Shown one piece after another: positions 1 to 11,490 of a DNA stretch of 64,000 bases (its first letter is position 1; each line of letters opens with the position of its first letter). Position numbers and translations under genes: made by a program. The notes beneath the pieces are model-generated. The model had not been told where the DNA came from. It saw only the letters and a list, made by a program, of their open reading frames with translations, and made no database searches. The stretch is from Dryobates pubescens. Lineage: Eukaryota; Chordata; Aves; Piciformes; Picidae. The DNA lies in NCBI RefSeq assembly GCF_014839835.1, contig NC_071642.1, forward strand, positions 7,400,052 through 7,464,051. The letters run 5' to 3'.

Positions 1-601
1 GTTGAGGTGACCCACAGGAAGGGTTTTACTCTGGAGCCACAGCGAAGGGTCTGCTAGGGAGGCCTCACAGTTGATTACTGAGTGTCTCCAAGTGCACCAA
101 GTGAGTGCTGCAGGGCCACAGGCTTGTTAGCAGGAATTTTCACAAGCTCTCCAGTCCCCAGGCAGGGCTCCAAGTATGCAGCACTGCCCAAATTAGACAG
201 GAAGAAAGTGGACGAGCTCAAGGCTTCCAGACAGGCTTCTCAAGTGCTGACCTCACTGTTGGGCACCACAACCATCTCCTCAGACAAGCTGGAGAGGAAG
301 AGCAGAGCTTATCACTCAGGCCCAGCCATCCTCCTTGGCCACAGGACAAGGCTGATGTTCTGGGAAGAAATACCCTCCCCACCCCTGGGACTGCTCCAGC
401 ACTGGGCTCAGAGCAGAGTCCACCCCTTGGGCTGCTCCAGCACTGAGCAGAGTCCTGTGCTCAGGGGTAAACAAATACAGGCAAGGCAGGGGGGGGCTGA
501 AGGCCAGAAAAAGGACTACAGATGAGCTCCTGGCACCCCCACACCTTCTCCCCAGTTCAGTGTTCCTCTGGGCCAGCTCCTGAACAGAGGAAAAATTCAC
601 A
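1..601. other. Unique non-coding sequence, presumed CDS2 intron 1
   Basis: No gene or CR1 recognised. A partial local duplication occurs at about 387-454 (GGGCTGCTCCAGCACTGAGC and GGGACTGCTCCAGCACTGGG). Confidence 0.5.
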
Positions 602-1240
602 CTTCACAGAATCCCAGAATCCCAGCATGGTTGGAAGGGAGCTCTGGAGCTCACCCAGTCCACCCCCCTGCTCCAGCAGGGCACCCCCAGCAGCTTGCCC
701 AGCAGCACAGTGCCCAGGGGGGGTTGGAAGCTCTCCACACCAGGAGACTCCACAACCTCTCTGGGCAGCCTGCTCCAGGCCTCCAGCACCCTCACAACAA
801 ACTACTTTCTCCTTCTCTTCAGGTGGAACCTCCTGGGTGCCACTTTGTGCCCCTTGCCCCTTGTGCTGTCCCTGGGCACCACTCAGCAGAGTCTGGCCCC
901 AGCCTCTTGCCCCCTACAGCTCCTTCAGCTCTTGCTGAGCATTGCTCAGCTGCCCTCTGGGGCTGCTCTTCTGCAGGCTCTCAGCCCCAGGGCTCTCAGC
1001 CTTTGCTGCTCCCAGAGCTGCTCCAGGCCCCTCAGCAGCTTCCCAGCCTGCCCTGGACTCTCTCCAGCACTTCCCTGTCCCTCTGCAGCTGGAGCCCAGA
1101 ACTGGGTCCTGTATTTCAGCTGCAGCCTCACCAGGGCAGAGCAGAGGAGGTGTTACCACCTCCAGGGATGAGGAGTTTCTCCTCACCTTCAGGAGGAACC
1201 TCCTGGGTTGCAGTTTGTATCCCCTTGCCCCTCCCTCAGC
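602..1240 (-). mobile_element. CR1 LINE, possibly two joined fragments
   Basis: The 3' end is at 602 (AGAATCCCAGCATGGTTGG). The body runs on as antisense CR1 to about 1150, where a second piece repeats the CTCACCTTCAGGAGGAACCT region already seen near 815. This implies two copies or a local duplication. Confidence 0.8.
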
Positions 1241-1869
1241 TCAGCAGCAGAACTGCATCCTGCTCCTCAGTCCTTGCAGCAAGGCAGCAGAAGGCTGCTC
1301 CCTGGGGAGCACTCCTGCAGCAGGCATGGCAGAGCCCCTGCCCTCACTTTCTGCCCCTGGGCTTCTTTCAAACTCCTGGGAAAGAGATTGTGTGTGCAGG
1401 AGAAGCAAGGAGGGAGCCAAGAGGGCTGGGAGCTTTGCAAACAAAGTGGCTTCATCCCTTTGGCCTCCCAGGAAGTGCTCAGAGAGGGGGACCCCCACCA
1501 AGACAAGCATCTGCTGGGGCTGGTTTGCTGCAAGCAGATGGAGAGGGGTTTGGAGTCCACTGTAAGACCTGAGCAGCTCTTAGGTTAAGGCAGGAAGAGA
1601 TAATTACTGCCCTGGCTGTGATCTGTCAGTGGCTGCAGGCCAGGTTCTTAAAACAAACCAGGACAGCCAGGCACCATCAGGTGGAGGCAGCTCAAAATAG
1701 CCTGGAGCTGGCAGAGAGGACTTCCTGGGACAAGGGAAGCAGCAGCCTCACACCCTGCAGCACCTCCTCCTCCTCCTCACTTGCTCCCTTCTTTCCATCC
1801 CCAGCAGCTGGGAAGGAAGAGGAAAGGAAAACTCAACACCCACAGAGGGTTGGGGAACTGACAGTGAAA

Positions 1870-2198
1870 CACAACTTCCAGTACCTGAAGGGCTCCAGGA
1901 GAGCTGGGGAGGGACTTTGGATAAGGGCTTGGAGTGGCAGGATGAGGAACACTGGCTTTGAGCTGGGAGAGGGGAGACAGAGTGGAGATGAGGAAGAAAT
2001 TGTTGAGAGTGAGGGTGAGGAGAGACTGGCACAGGTTGCCCAGGGAGGCTGTGGCTGTCCTCTCCCTGGAGGTGTTCAGGGCCAGGCTGGATGAGGCCTT
2101 GAGCAAGCTGTGCTGGTGGGAGGTGTCCCTGCCCATGGCAGGGGGGTTGGCACTGGATGATGTTTGAGGTCTCTTCCAACCCAACCCATTCTATGATC
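1870..2198 (+). mobile_element. CR1 LINE, 5'-truncated
   Basis: Sense 3' part: TACCTGAAGGGCTCCAGG, the ATGAGGAAGAAATTG block, and a tail ending CAACCCATTCTATGATCC. Confidence 0.92.
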
Positions 2199-2446
2199 CA
2201 CTGAATCCAGTGCAACCCCAAACCTCAGCTCATGCTACAAAGGTCTCCAAGAGCAGGAGCAAAGCCTCACTGGATCAGGCCCACAGTGCATCCAGCCCAC
2301 TGCTGCTCACTTCCCCCTCAGCACTGGGAGCAGCAGAGGCTGTGCAGCAGGCAAGCAATGCCCACAGCTCCTGCAGACACTGCCATGGTGCTTCCAGAGA
2401 GCACCACAAAGGCAAGCAAGGTCTGTCAGGATAAAGGCACACTGTC

Positions 2447-2665
2447 AGGGGAAGGGACCTCCAAAGCTCATCCAGACCAACTCCCTGCAGTCAGCAGGGA
2501 CATCCTCCACTGGATCAGGCTGCCCAGAGCCTTGTTGAGCCTTGCCTTGAATATCTCCAGGGCTGGGGCCTCAACCACCTCCCTGGGCAACCTGTTCCTC
2601 CTGGTGCAGAACCTGTCTGCAGTTTGAAGCCATTGCCCCTGGTCCTGTCCCTGCAGGCCCTTGTG
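2447..2665 (-). mobile_element. CR1 LINE 3' fragment
   Basis: Antisense, subfamily with CTGCAGTCAGCAGGGACATC. It lacks the usual TTCTATGA terminus and stops near CCTGTCCCTGCAGGCCC. Confidence 0.88.
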
Positions 2666-2934
2666 TGGTGGGTTGAAGTTTCTCTCCCAGCACTAACTTT
2701 GCCAGACCAACTCAGTTAGAAGTTAAAGGCACAGCCTAAAACCACCACACCTTGTAAACAGTCTCCCTCCACCCTGACAGGGTCCCACATCAACCCCAGG
2801 GCTGGTTCCTGCCACCTTTCCTGCTTGCTCAGTGGAAGCCTGATGGGAGGCAGAAGAAAACATTTTCCCTGTTGGAAGAAATTCCTACTTGCAAGCCAGG
2901 GATGGGGAACATCTTAACCTCCTGCCTCTGGATA

Positions 2935-3925
2935 CAGCTGAGCAGCACCAGGGGCCAGCTCTTGGAGAGCAGTGGCAGTGGTGTCCCTCTGGGGTCTGCC
3001 CTGGGACCTGTGCTGTGTAACACCTTTATCAATGCTACAGGCAGAGGGACCCAGGCACCAGCAGCAGTGTGCAGATGGCACCAAGCTGAGTGGTGCTGTC
3101 CATACACCAGGGGGACAGGAGGGCATCCAGAGGCACCTGGACAGGCAGGAGAGGTGACCCAAGGTGAACCTCATGAGGCTCAACACGAGCAAGAGCAGGT
3201 CCTGCACCTGGGCTGAACAATCCTCACTCTCAATGCAGGCTGGGGGAGGAGGGGAGAGAAAACAGCCCTGGGGTAAAGGACTTGGGGGTTCTGGGAGGGG
3301 AGAAGCTGGCCAGGAGCAGGCAGTGTGAGACGGCAGCACAGAAGGCAAACCACAGCCTGGGCTGCATCCAAAGCAGCACTGCCAGCAGAGCCAGAGAGGG
3401 GATTCTGCCACTCTGCTCTGCTGAGACCTCACCTGGAGTAACTGAGGCAGCTCTGGAGCTCTCAATAGAGGAAGGACATGGAGCTGATGGAGAGGGCCCA
3501 GAGGAGGGCCACAAAAATGATCATGGGGCTGGAGCAGCTCTGCTACAGGACAGGCTGAGGGAGCTGGAGGTGTTCAGCCTGGAGAAGAGAAGGCTCTGGG
3601 GAGACCTTAGAGCAGCCTGCCAGTACCTGAAGTGGGCAACAAGAAGGGTGGAGAGAGACTGTTTGCAGGGGCCTGCAGGGACAGGACCAGGGGCAATGGC
3701 TTCAAACTACAGACAGGTTCTGCACCAGGAGGCTGCTGGAACACTGCCACAGGCTGCCCAGGGAGGTGGTTGAGGCCCCAGCCCTGGAGATACTCAAGGT
3801 GAGGCTGAACAGGGCTCTGAGCAGCCTGATCTAGTGATGTCCCTGCTGACTGCAGGGGGTTGGACTGGATGAGCTTTGGAGGTCCCTTCCAATCCAAACC
3901 CTTCTGAGATTCTATGATCCTCTTC
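2935..3925 (+). mobile_element. CR1 LINE, long copy reaching the reverse transcriptase
   Basis: About 1 kb. It begins in the ORF2 reverse transcriptase with GVPLGSALGPVLCNTFIN (family motif GVPQGSVLGP), runs through the C-terminal ORF2 region and ends GAGATTCTATGATCC. The frame is broken, so it is a dead 5'-truncated copy. Confidence 0.95.
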
Positions 3926-4197
3926 TCCCTGATGTTTGCAACAGTGTGGGGATGACACAGGACATTATGCCAGATATAGGCTGTGGAGAGGACTCAGTAG
4001 CTGACACTATTTTTATACCTTGCATGCAAACTGCACCAGCAGCCTACAAATCACCAGTTTAAGCAGCTGAGTGGGGTGCTAAAGAACTTGGGTAAGCCTG
4101 AGCGTGATGCACCCTGAGCCGGGCTACTTAATCCAGCTGTGGCATTGCCTTGGGAACAGCCTCCTGGCGCCTCCCCACTGCAGAGCAGAGCCAGACA

Positions 4198-4654
4198 GGT
4201 CCCGGCCCCGCAGGGCCTGCCGACAGCGGGTCCGGGTCCCGGCCCCGCAGGGCCTGCCGACAGCGGGTCCCGGCCCCGCAGGGCCTGCCGACAGCGGGTC
4301 CGGGTCCCGGCGCCGCAGGGCCTGCCGACAGCGGGTCCGGGTCCCGGCCCCGCAGGGCCTGCCGACAGCGGGTCCAGGTCCCGGCCCCGCAGGGCCTGCC
4401 GACAGCGGGTCCGGGTCCCGCAGGGCCTGCCGACAGCGGGTCCGGGTCCCGGCCCCGCAGGGCCTGCCGACAGCGGGTCCCGGTCCCGCAGGGCCTGCCG
4501 ACAGCGGGTCCCGGCCCCGCAGGGCCTGCCGACAGCGGGTCCCGGCCCCGCAGGGCCTGCCGACAGCGGGTCCCGGTCCCGCAGGGCCTGCCGACAGCGG
4601 GTCCCGGTCCCGCAGGGCCTGCCGACAGCGGGTCCGGGTCCCGGCCCCGCAGGA
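4198..4654. repeat. GC-rich minisatellite, 13 units of 31 or 37 bases
   Basis: Thirteen copies of a core GCCTGCCGACAGCGGGTC, separated by spacers that differ by one extra six-base GGGTCC-type block, so units are 31 or 37 bases. Copies are nearly identical. Both unit lengths leave remainder 1 on division by 3 and no stop occurs, so several frames stay open. It lies in the presumed CDS2 intron 1. Confidence 0.95.
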
Positions 4655-4689
4655 TGAACACCAGAGAGCAACATTTCCACTGCAGCAGC

Positions 4690-5197
4690 GGAGTGGGGAG
4701 CAGAGCGGCACTGGGGGCAGGGTGGCACTGGGGGCACAGGCGGGCAGGGCGGCACTGGGAGCAGGGCGGCACGGGGGGCACTGGGGGTAGGGCGGCACTG
4801 GCGGCACTGGGGGCACAGGCGGCACAGGGGGCACTGGGGGCAGGGCGGCACTGGCGGCACTGGGGGCACAGGGGGCACTGGGGGCAGGGCGGCACTGGGG
4901 GCACAGGCGGCACGGGGGGCACTGGGGGCAGGGCGGCACTGGCGGCACTGGGGGCAGGGCGGCACGGGGGGCACAGGCGGCACGGGGGGCACAGGCGGCA
5001 CGGGGGGCACAGGCGGCACGGGGGGCAGGGCGGCACTGGGGGGCACAGGCGGCACGGGGGGCACTGGGGGCAAGGCGGCACGGGGGGCAGGGCGGCACTG
5101 GCGGCACTGGGGGCATAGGTGGCACTGGGGGCAGGGCGGCACTGGCGGCACAGGGGGCAGGGCGGCACTGGCGGCACTGGGGGCACAGGCGGCAGGG
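4690..5197. repeat. G-rich minisatellite built on GGCGGCACTGGGGGCA
   Basis: About 500 bases of irregular tandem units combining GGCGGCAC, TGGGGGCA, GGGGGGCA and CAGGGC blocks, with a higher-order pattern of 30-60 bases. The plus strand has frequent runs of five or six G. It directly follows the first minisatellite, with only 36 unique bases between. Confidence 0.92.
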
Positions 5198-5454
5198 AGC
5201 CCAGGGAGTGATGCTCACTGAGGGCTATCAGTGGTGCAAACTGAAGCTCATTACTGAGTCGCTGCCGCTGCAGAGAGCTCCTGGCTGCCACGGGCTGGGC
5301 TCTGCTGAGCCTGCCAGGACTGCAGGCCTGGGCTGTGCTAAGCCACAGGCTGCAAGCAGCACCCCCAGTGCCAGCACAAACAGTGCTGCAGGGGCTCTGG
5401 GGCTCATGGATGGCCTCTGTCGCCAGCTCTGCACTCCCCCAGGAAGCAGCAGTT

Positions 5455-5675
5455 GCCCATGAGGACAGATGGACACTGGAATCACCTCCAAGGGAGGCAG
5501 CGCAGACCCCTCCATGGGGCAGTTTCAGAGTCAGCCTGGCAGGCTGCTGGGTCAGCTCCTTTCAACTCCACCAGCACCTGGAGTGGTTGGAGCAGCTGGT
5601 CCCTGGGGTCCCTGGCAGGGGGTTGGAGCCAGCCGAGCTTTAAGGTCCCTTCCAGCCCAACCCATCTGATGGATC
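5455..5675 (+). mobile_element. CR1 LINE 3' fragment, rarer subfamily
   Basis: Sense. It shares GGAATCACCTCCAAGGGAGG and GCTGCTGGGTCAGCTCC with the copy at 62138-62530 on the other strand, and ends with GCTTTAAGGTCCCTTCCAGC. Confidence 0.82.
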
Positions 5676-5785
5676 TGTCAACACTGACCTCACCACAACC
5701 TCCTCTGATGTTCCCAGACCATCAAGTCCCCCCAGGGTCCCCCTGAACAAGATGCTCCCCAAATGAAACCAGAGCCCCATGCTGT

Positions 5786-6065
5786 GGAGTAGAATGGAAT
5801 AGGAAAAGAATTAACCAGGCTGGAAAAGACCTTTAAAATCATCGAGTCCAACCTAGCACCCAACACCATCTGATCAACTAAACCATGGCACCAAGGGCCT
5901 CATCCAGGCTCTTCTTAAACACTTCCACTGATGGTGACTCCACCACCCCCCTGGGCAGCACATCCCAAAGGCCAATCACTCTCTCTGTGAAGAATTTCTT
6001 CCTAACATCCAGCCAAACCTCCCTTGGCACAGCTTGAGACTGTGTCCTCTTGTTCTGGTGCTGAT
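5786..6065 (-). mobile_element. CR1 LINE 3' fragment, TCTTGTTCTGGTGCTG subfamily
   Basis: Antisense. It has the AACTAAACCATGGCACCAAG tail region and the CTTGAGACTGTGTCCTCTTG block shared with the copies at 24485, 39155 and 47108. Confidence 0.92.
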
Positions 6066-6589
6066 TCTGGTGCCCTTCATCCCCCCACTCCCCCTAGGTG
6101 CTGCTGAGCAGAGCTGTCTCCAGCTGCACTGCTTCCATGTCCTCTCCGCACACCTCTCCCTCACCAATTGTTTGTTTCCCCCCTCTGCCTCTCTCTCCTC
6201 CCAGGCAGAGCAAAGCTGTGCCAGGATGTTAGAAATCTGTGTGGATGATGCAGAGCTGGGAAACAATTAAAAGCCTTAATTAGAGCACAGCAAACTGCCC
6301 CTCCACTTCCCTTGGAATCTGCCTTTGTTTTCCTGCTGCTTTCCCAGGGACAGCATTAAGGCTACCAAAGCACCAGCAGGGGCTGGAGTTTTTCCAGCCT
6401 GGCTACCAACACTGAAATACCAAACTGAAGGACTCAGATCTGCCTGGGCAGCACCATGGCAAGGCCAGCTTCACACCATCCTCTCCACACTGAAGGCTTC
6501 TAAAAGGATCAAGGGGATGAGGAGAGCAGGAATGAAATCAAGACAGCAACGAACATTTTAGCCCCAACTGTTCACTTCTACACAACTCT
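6066..6589. other. Unique non-coding sequence
   Basis: No gene, CR1 or repeat recognised. The same holds for 1241-1869, 5198-5454, 7116-7639, 9091-9417 and 10351-10779, all in the presumed CDS2 intron 1. Confidence 0.5.
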
Positions 6590-6664
6590 GCTACAGAGAC
6601 AGCCTGGGAGAGTTGGGGCTGCTCAGCCTGGAGAAGGGAAGGCCCCAGGGAGACCTTAGAGCTG
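6590..6664 (+). mobile_element. CR1 LINE internal fragment
   Basis: Seventy-five bases of sense CR1 (GAGAGTTGGGGCTGCTCAGC) with no 3' end, cut off by the opposite-strand CR1 that follows. Confidence 0.8.
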
Positions 6665-7115
6665 CTTGGAAGGCACCTCAAAGCTCATCCAGTTTCAAAC
6701 ACCCTGCCATGGGCAGGGACACCTCCCTCCAGCCCAGGCTGCTCAAGGCCTCACCCAGCCTGGCCTTCAACACCTCCAGGGAGGAGGCAGCCACAGCCTC
6801 CCTGGGCAACCTGTGCCAGGCTCTCCCCACCCTCACTGTCAAGAATTTCTTCCTCATCTCCAGTCTCAGTCTCCCTTCTCCCATCTCAAAGCCATTGTCC
6901 CTCTGCCCTGGCACTCCCAGCCCTTGTCAAAATCCCTCCCCAGCTCTTCTGCATCCTCCTTCAGGCACTGGAAGGTTGCCCCTAAGGTCTCCCCGGAGCC
7001 TTCTCCAGGCTGAACAGCCCCAACTCTCCCAGCCTGTCCCCACAGCCCTCTGATCATCCTGGTGGCCTCCTCTGGACCTGCTCCAGCAGTTCCAGGTCCT
7101 TGTGCTGGGGGCAAG
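6665..7115 (-). mobile_element. CR1 LINE, 5'-truncated
   Basis: Antisense copy from GCACCTCAAAGCTCATCC to TCCTTGTGCTGGGGGCAAG. The extreme 3' terminus is missing where it meets the sense fragment. Confidence 0.93.
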
Positions 7116-7639
7116 ACACCTCCTTGCTGTAGCTGTGAAATCAGTAGATCCAAAGATCATTTGTGACCAAGTCTGTTGCCACTTCAAAGCAAGGCAGAGG
7201 GAGAAAGGATGTGCCTCAGCTTCCTTCAGCCCCCTTCACCCCTGCAGCCATGTGGTGAGAGGTGGCTGCTCACAGCTCTGTCTCACAGAGGAAGCTGTGA
7301 GCTCTCAGGCTTGGGGTGTCATTTTTTTTGCCCCAGTATCAGTGACATGATCTCAGTTGTCATGGAAACAAGGCAGCTCCCTCCCTGTCAGAAATGTTCT
7401 GCCCAATGGAGAGCCAGGGGGAAAGAACTCGAGGCTGGGAGATTCAATTAGTGGAAGGCATTGCCACGATCTGTGCACCTCTCCTGAAGCAAGGGGCTGG
7501 TTTGTTCAGCCTTGCTGCTGGATCTCAGCAAAAAGCTCTGCCAGGTAAAGCCAACACAGTGCTGGAGAGAAAACCAGAGCTGCTGCTTCAGGCAACAAAC
7601 CTGAGAGCCCCTGGAGGGAAGGGACCCATCCAGGGGGAC

Positions 7640-8445
7640 TCGGGCTGGCTGCAGAGCTATGCCCAAGCCAGCTCCAGGAAGATCAACAAGGCCAAGGCCA
7701 AGGTTCCTGCAGCTGGGTCAGGACAATTCCAAGCACAAATCCAGGCTGGGTGAGGAGTGGCTCCAGAGCAGCCTTGAGGAGAAGGCCTTGGGGGTGTCAG
7801 GTGGTGACAAAGTCCCCAGGAGCCAGCACTGGTCCCTGGCAGCCCAGAGCCAGCTGAGTGCTGAGCTGCAGCCAGAGCAGGGAGAGCAGCAGCACAGGGA
7901 GGGGATTCTGCCCCTCTGCTCTGCTCTGCTCAGCCCCCACCTGCAGCTCTGCCTCCAGCTCTGGGCCCCCAGCACAGGAAGGACCTGGAGCTGCTGGGGA
8001 GGTCCAGAGGAGGTCATGAAGATGATCAGAGGCCACAGAACCTCCCCTGTGGGGAGCAGCTGAGAGAGTTGGGGCTGTTCAACGTGGAGAAGAGGAAGGC
8101 TCCAGGGAGAGCCTAGAGCAGCCTTTCAGTACCTGGAGTACAGGAATGCTGGGGAGGGACTTTGGACAAGGGCTGGGAGTGATAGGACAAGAGGTAATGG
8201 ATTGAAGCTTGAGGAAGGCAGACAGAGTGGAGATGAGGAAGAAATTGTTGGCAGTGAGGGTGGGGAGAGGCTGGGAGAGGCTGCCCAGGGAGGTGGTTGA
8301 GGCTCCATCCCTGGAGACATTCAAAGCCAAACCTGATATGGCCCTGAGCAACCTGCTCTAGTTGGAGGAGTCCCTGCTGACCACAGTGGGGCTGGACAAG
8401 GTGACCTTTGAGGGCCCCCTCCAACCTGATGCTGTCTGTGATTCT
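7640..8445 (+). mobile_element. CR1 LINE, 5'-truncated, about 800 bases
   Basis: Sense copy from the region coding for KVPRSQHWSLAAQSQ to a tail of the GACAAGGTGACCTTTGAGGG type. The 5' half is nearly identical to the copies at 11491 and 43248. Confidence 0.94.
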
Positions 8446-8669
8446 TCACTGCTTTACCTGCACAGCTCCACCAGCTGCTGTGCCATGGCCAAAGCCACCT
8501 TGGCAGACTCCACAAGGTGACATCAAGGCAAGAAACCCTCTTGTTACCCCTTAGTTATAGGATCTTATGACAGAGGTTTACAAGCTCTGAAGGGTGGAAG
8601 AAGAGAGAGAAGTTTGGAGACCATGAACACTAGAAAGAAGAAGCAAACAAGTGTCCAGGCTTGAGCTCA

Positions 8670-9090
8670 CAGAATCATTTGGCTGGAAAAGGCCTCTGAG
8701 ATCATCCACTCCAACCTCTCCCTACCTCTGCCAAGGCTGGGGCCAAACCACAGCCCTCAGCACCACATCTCTCTAATCTTTTAAACCCCCTCCAGGGATG
8801 GGGATTCAACCACCTGCCTGGGCAGACAGTTCCAGCCCTTGAGAACCATTTCAGCGGAGAACTTTCTCCTAATGTCCAACCTAAACCTTCCCCTGGTGCA
8901 ACCCAAGGCCAGCTCCTCTTCTCCTGTCACTTGTTACCAGGGAGAACAGACCAACCCCCACCTGGCTCCAACCTCCTTGCAAGGAGTTGTGGAAAGCCAG
9001 AAGGTCTCTCCTCAGCCTCCTCTTCTCCAGGCTGAAGGACCCCAACTCCTTCAGCTGCTCCTCATTTGTCCCAAGGTGCCAAAGAAGCAC
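8670..9090 (-). mobile_element. CR1 LINE, 5'-truncated
   Basis: Antisense, from CACAGAATCATTTGGCTGG to TCATTTGTCCCAAGG. It is clearly diverged from the other copies, so probably older. Confidence 0.9.
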
Positions 9091-9417
9091 AGAGTAGCTC
9101 ATGGCCCATGCTGCTGGACTCAAGGGGAATGCTTCAGCTTCTTGGGCTGTGAAGTTACCTGCAGGATAATTGAGTTCAAGCTTCTCATGCCCCACTGTCA
9201 CACTATCCCATCAAGCTGGTGCCTAGTGGAGACTCCCCAGCTAAGCTCAGGTTTCACTGAGGATGACATGGGACTCTCTTCCCTCTCCCCAAAACACCCA
9301 TATTTCAGTTGCAGGCAGGCACAGAAATGAGGACATGCCTAAAAATGGAGACCATTAGCAGAGGAGCTCACAGAAAGCAGCAATGCCTGCAGAGTGCCTG
9401 AAAGCAAAGACTGCCAG

Positions 9418-10350
9418 CATGGCTCAGGCTGGAAGGGACCTCAGAGATCATCCACTCCAACCCCCCTGCCATTCCCAGGGACAGCTCTCAGCCAGACTCA
9501 GCTGCTCAAGGCCTCATCCAGCCTGGCCTTCAACACCCCCAGGCAGGAGGCAGCCACAGCCTCCCTGGGCAGCCTGGGCCAGGCTCTCACCACCCTCACA
9601 CTGAAGAGCTTCTTCCTCAGCTCCACTCTAACCCTGCTCTGCCTCACCTTCAAACCATTCCCCCTTGGCCTGGCTCTAGACCCCCTCAGCAAAAGTCTCT
9701 CTGCAGCCTTCCTGCAGGATCCCTTCAGCTCCTGGCAGGCAGCTCTGAGGTCCCCCTGGAGCCTTCTCCTCTGCAGGCTGCACAGCCCCAGCTCCCTCAG
9801 CCTGTGCTCCCAGCAGAGCTGCTCCAGCCCTTGGAGCATCTTTGTGGCCTTCTTTGGCCTCCCTCCAGCAGCTCTGTGTCCTTCTCCTGCTGGGGACCCC
9901 AGAGCTGGAGGCAGGATTGGAGGTGAGGTGTGAGCAGAGCAGAGCCTAGGGGCAGAATCCCCTCTGCTGCCCTGCTGCCCACCCTGCTCTGGCTGCAGCC
10001 CAGCACCCAGCTGCCTTTGGGCTGCAGGAGGGCACTGCTGGCTCCTGGGGAGCTGCTCAGCACCCTGCACCCCCAAGGCTCTTTCTGCAGGGCTGCTCTC
10101 AACACACTCTGTATCCAGCCTGGAGCTGTGCCTGGGGTTAGCCTGAGGCAGCTGCAGGACCTTGCACTGTGCCTTGTTGAACCTCATGCAGCTGGCTCTG
10201 GCTCACTTCTCAAACCTGCCAAGGCCCTTCTGGGTGGATCCCAGCCCTCAAGTGAGTCCTGAGCACCACACAGCTTGGTGTCAGCAGCAGACCTGCTGAG
10301 GGTGCCTCAATGCCACTGCCCACAGCACTGACAAAGATGTCAACCAGCAG
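9418..10350 (-). mobile_element. CR1 LINE, long copy of a young subfamily
   Basis: Antisense, about 930 bases. Its sense strand encodes MRFNKAQCKVLQL and other ORF2 C-terminal motifs, and reaches the FADDTKL-type reverse transcriptase block near 10280-10340. The 3' half is nearly identical to the copy at 26755. Confidence 0.94.
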
Positions 10351-10779
10351 GCAATGCCAGCAGCCAGCTGGGCTCAGCAGAGCTGAGCAGTTAGCAGCAC
10401 AACAGTTTGAGATCAGAGCCTGATCTCAGTGTCAGCAAATCTGATTCAGGCCAAGTCCAGCACCCCTGTGACTCACCCAGCACCCACCTAATCCTCTGGC
10501 CCCCAGCACAGCTCTCACTCTGGGCTCTGTTTATTCCAGCAAAGCAAGAAGGGAAAGGCATCAGGCTCCAAGCCCTTCCCAGAAGCTATTGTATACAAAA
10601 GAGCACAAAAATAGGCTGCTGGCTCTGGCATTCCCCCAGAGCTTCCTACTGCTAATAAAAGGACCTTACCTCCCACTCTGAGCCATGGGATGGAGATGCT
10701 TTGGAGACAGGCCTCAGTGCTGGGTCTGACTGGCACCCTGCTATGGTGGCATTTACCAAGCTGGCAGATTTTGATGTAG

Positions 10780-11215
10780 AGTTACAGAATCAGAGACTTG
10801 TTCTGTTGGGAAAAGCCTTCTGAGATCTCCCAGCCCAGCATCAAGCCAGCACCACCATGGCCACAGGGTTCTGGAACACCTCCAGGCATGGGGACTCCAC
10901 CACCTCCCTGGGCAGCCTGGGACAATCCCTGACCTCTCTTGCAGCAAAGACATTTTTCCTCATCTCCAACATCAGCCTCCCCTGGCACAATTCCAGGCCA
11001 TTTCCTCTCCTTCTATCACCTGAGACTAGGGAGCAGAGCCCAACCCCCACCTGCCTCCAACCTCCTTTCAGGCAGCTGTAGAGAGCCAGAAGGTCTCTCC
11101 TCAGCCTCCTCTTCTCCACAATGAACAAACTCACTTCCCTCAGCCCTGTTTCTCCAGACCCTTCCCCAGCTTTGGTGCCCTTCTCTGGCCCTGCTCCAGC
11201 CCTCCACGTCCTGCT
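10780..11215 (-). mobile_element. CR1 LINE, 5'-truncated
   Basis: Antisense member of the CACCATGGCCACAGGGTTCT subfamily, also seen at 12745 (sense), 15240 (antisense) and 38936 (sense). Confidence 0.92.
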
Positions 11216-11490
11216 TGGGGTGAGGAGCACAGCTGCAGTGCACTCAGCTAGCAGACCTCAGGCTGCTGCCATCTCTTCAGCAGGAAGGAGGCTCTGCTGC
11301 AGCAGAAGCCAAGCAAAGTGCTGCTTGGTGTCAAGCCCAAGACAACATTAAGAGCTATTACAAAAATAAGCCTTTGGGGTGGGTCTGGAAGAGGCTTTGT
11401 ACCTTCTGCCTCCCTTCACTGTAGCTGGGGAGAGGATCAGTGCAGAGGTTTGTTGGGGGTTGGGCTGACAAGAACCTCATTATTCACTGA

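Noticed and set aside
630-1572. 313-codon open frame
   Set aside because: Mostly antisense CR1 plus flanking sequence; the amino-acid string is the reverse-strand reading of CR1 seen at many sites.
4051-5291. Very long open frames (up to 387 codons) on both strands, Pro/Cys/Gly/Ala-rich
   Set aside because: They come from the two GC minisatellites, which lack stop codons in several frames. No start context, splice signal or known domain.
9498-10187. 229-codon frame with MRFNKAQCKV and RVVRAWPRLPREAV
   Set aside because: A real but truncated remnant of CR1 ORF2 read on the minus strand, not a host gene; annotated as CR1.
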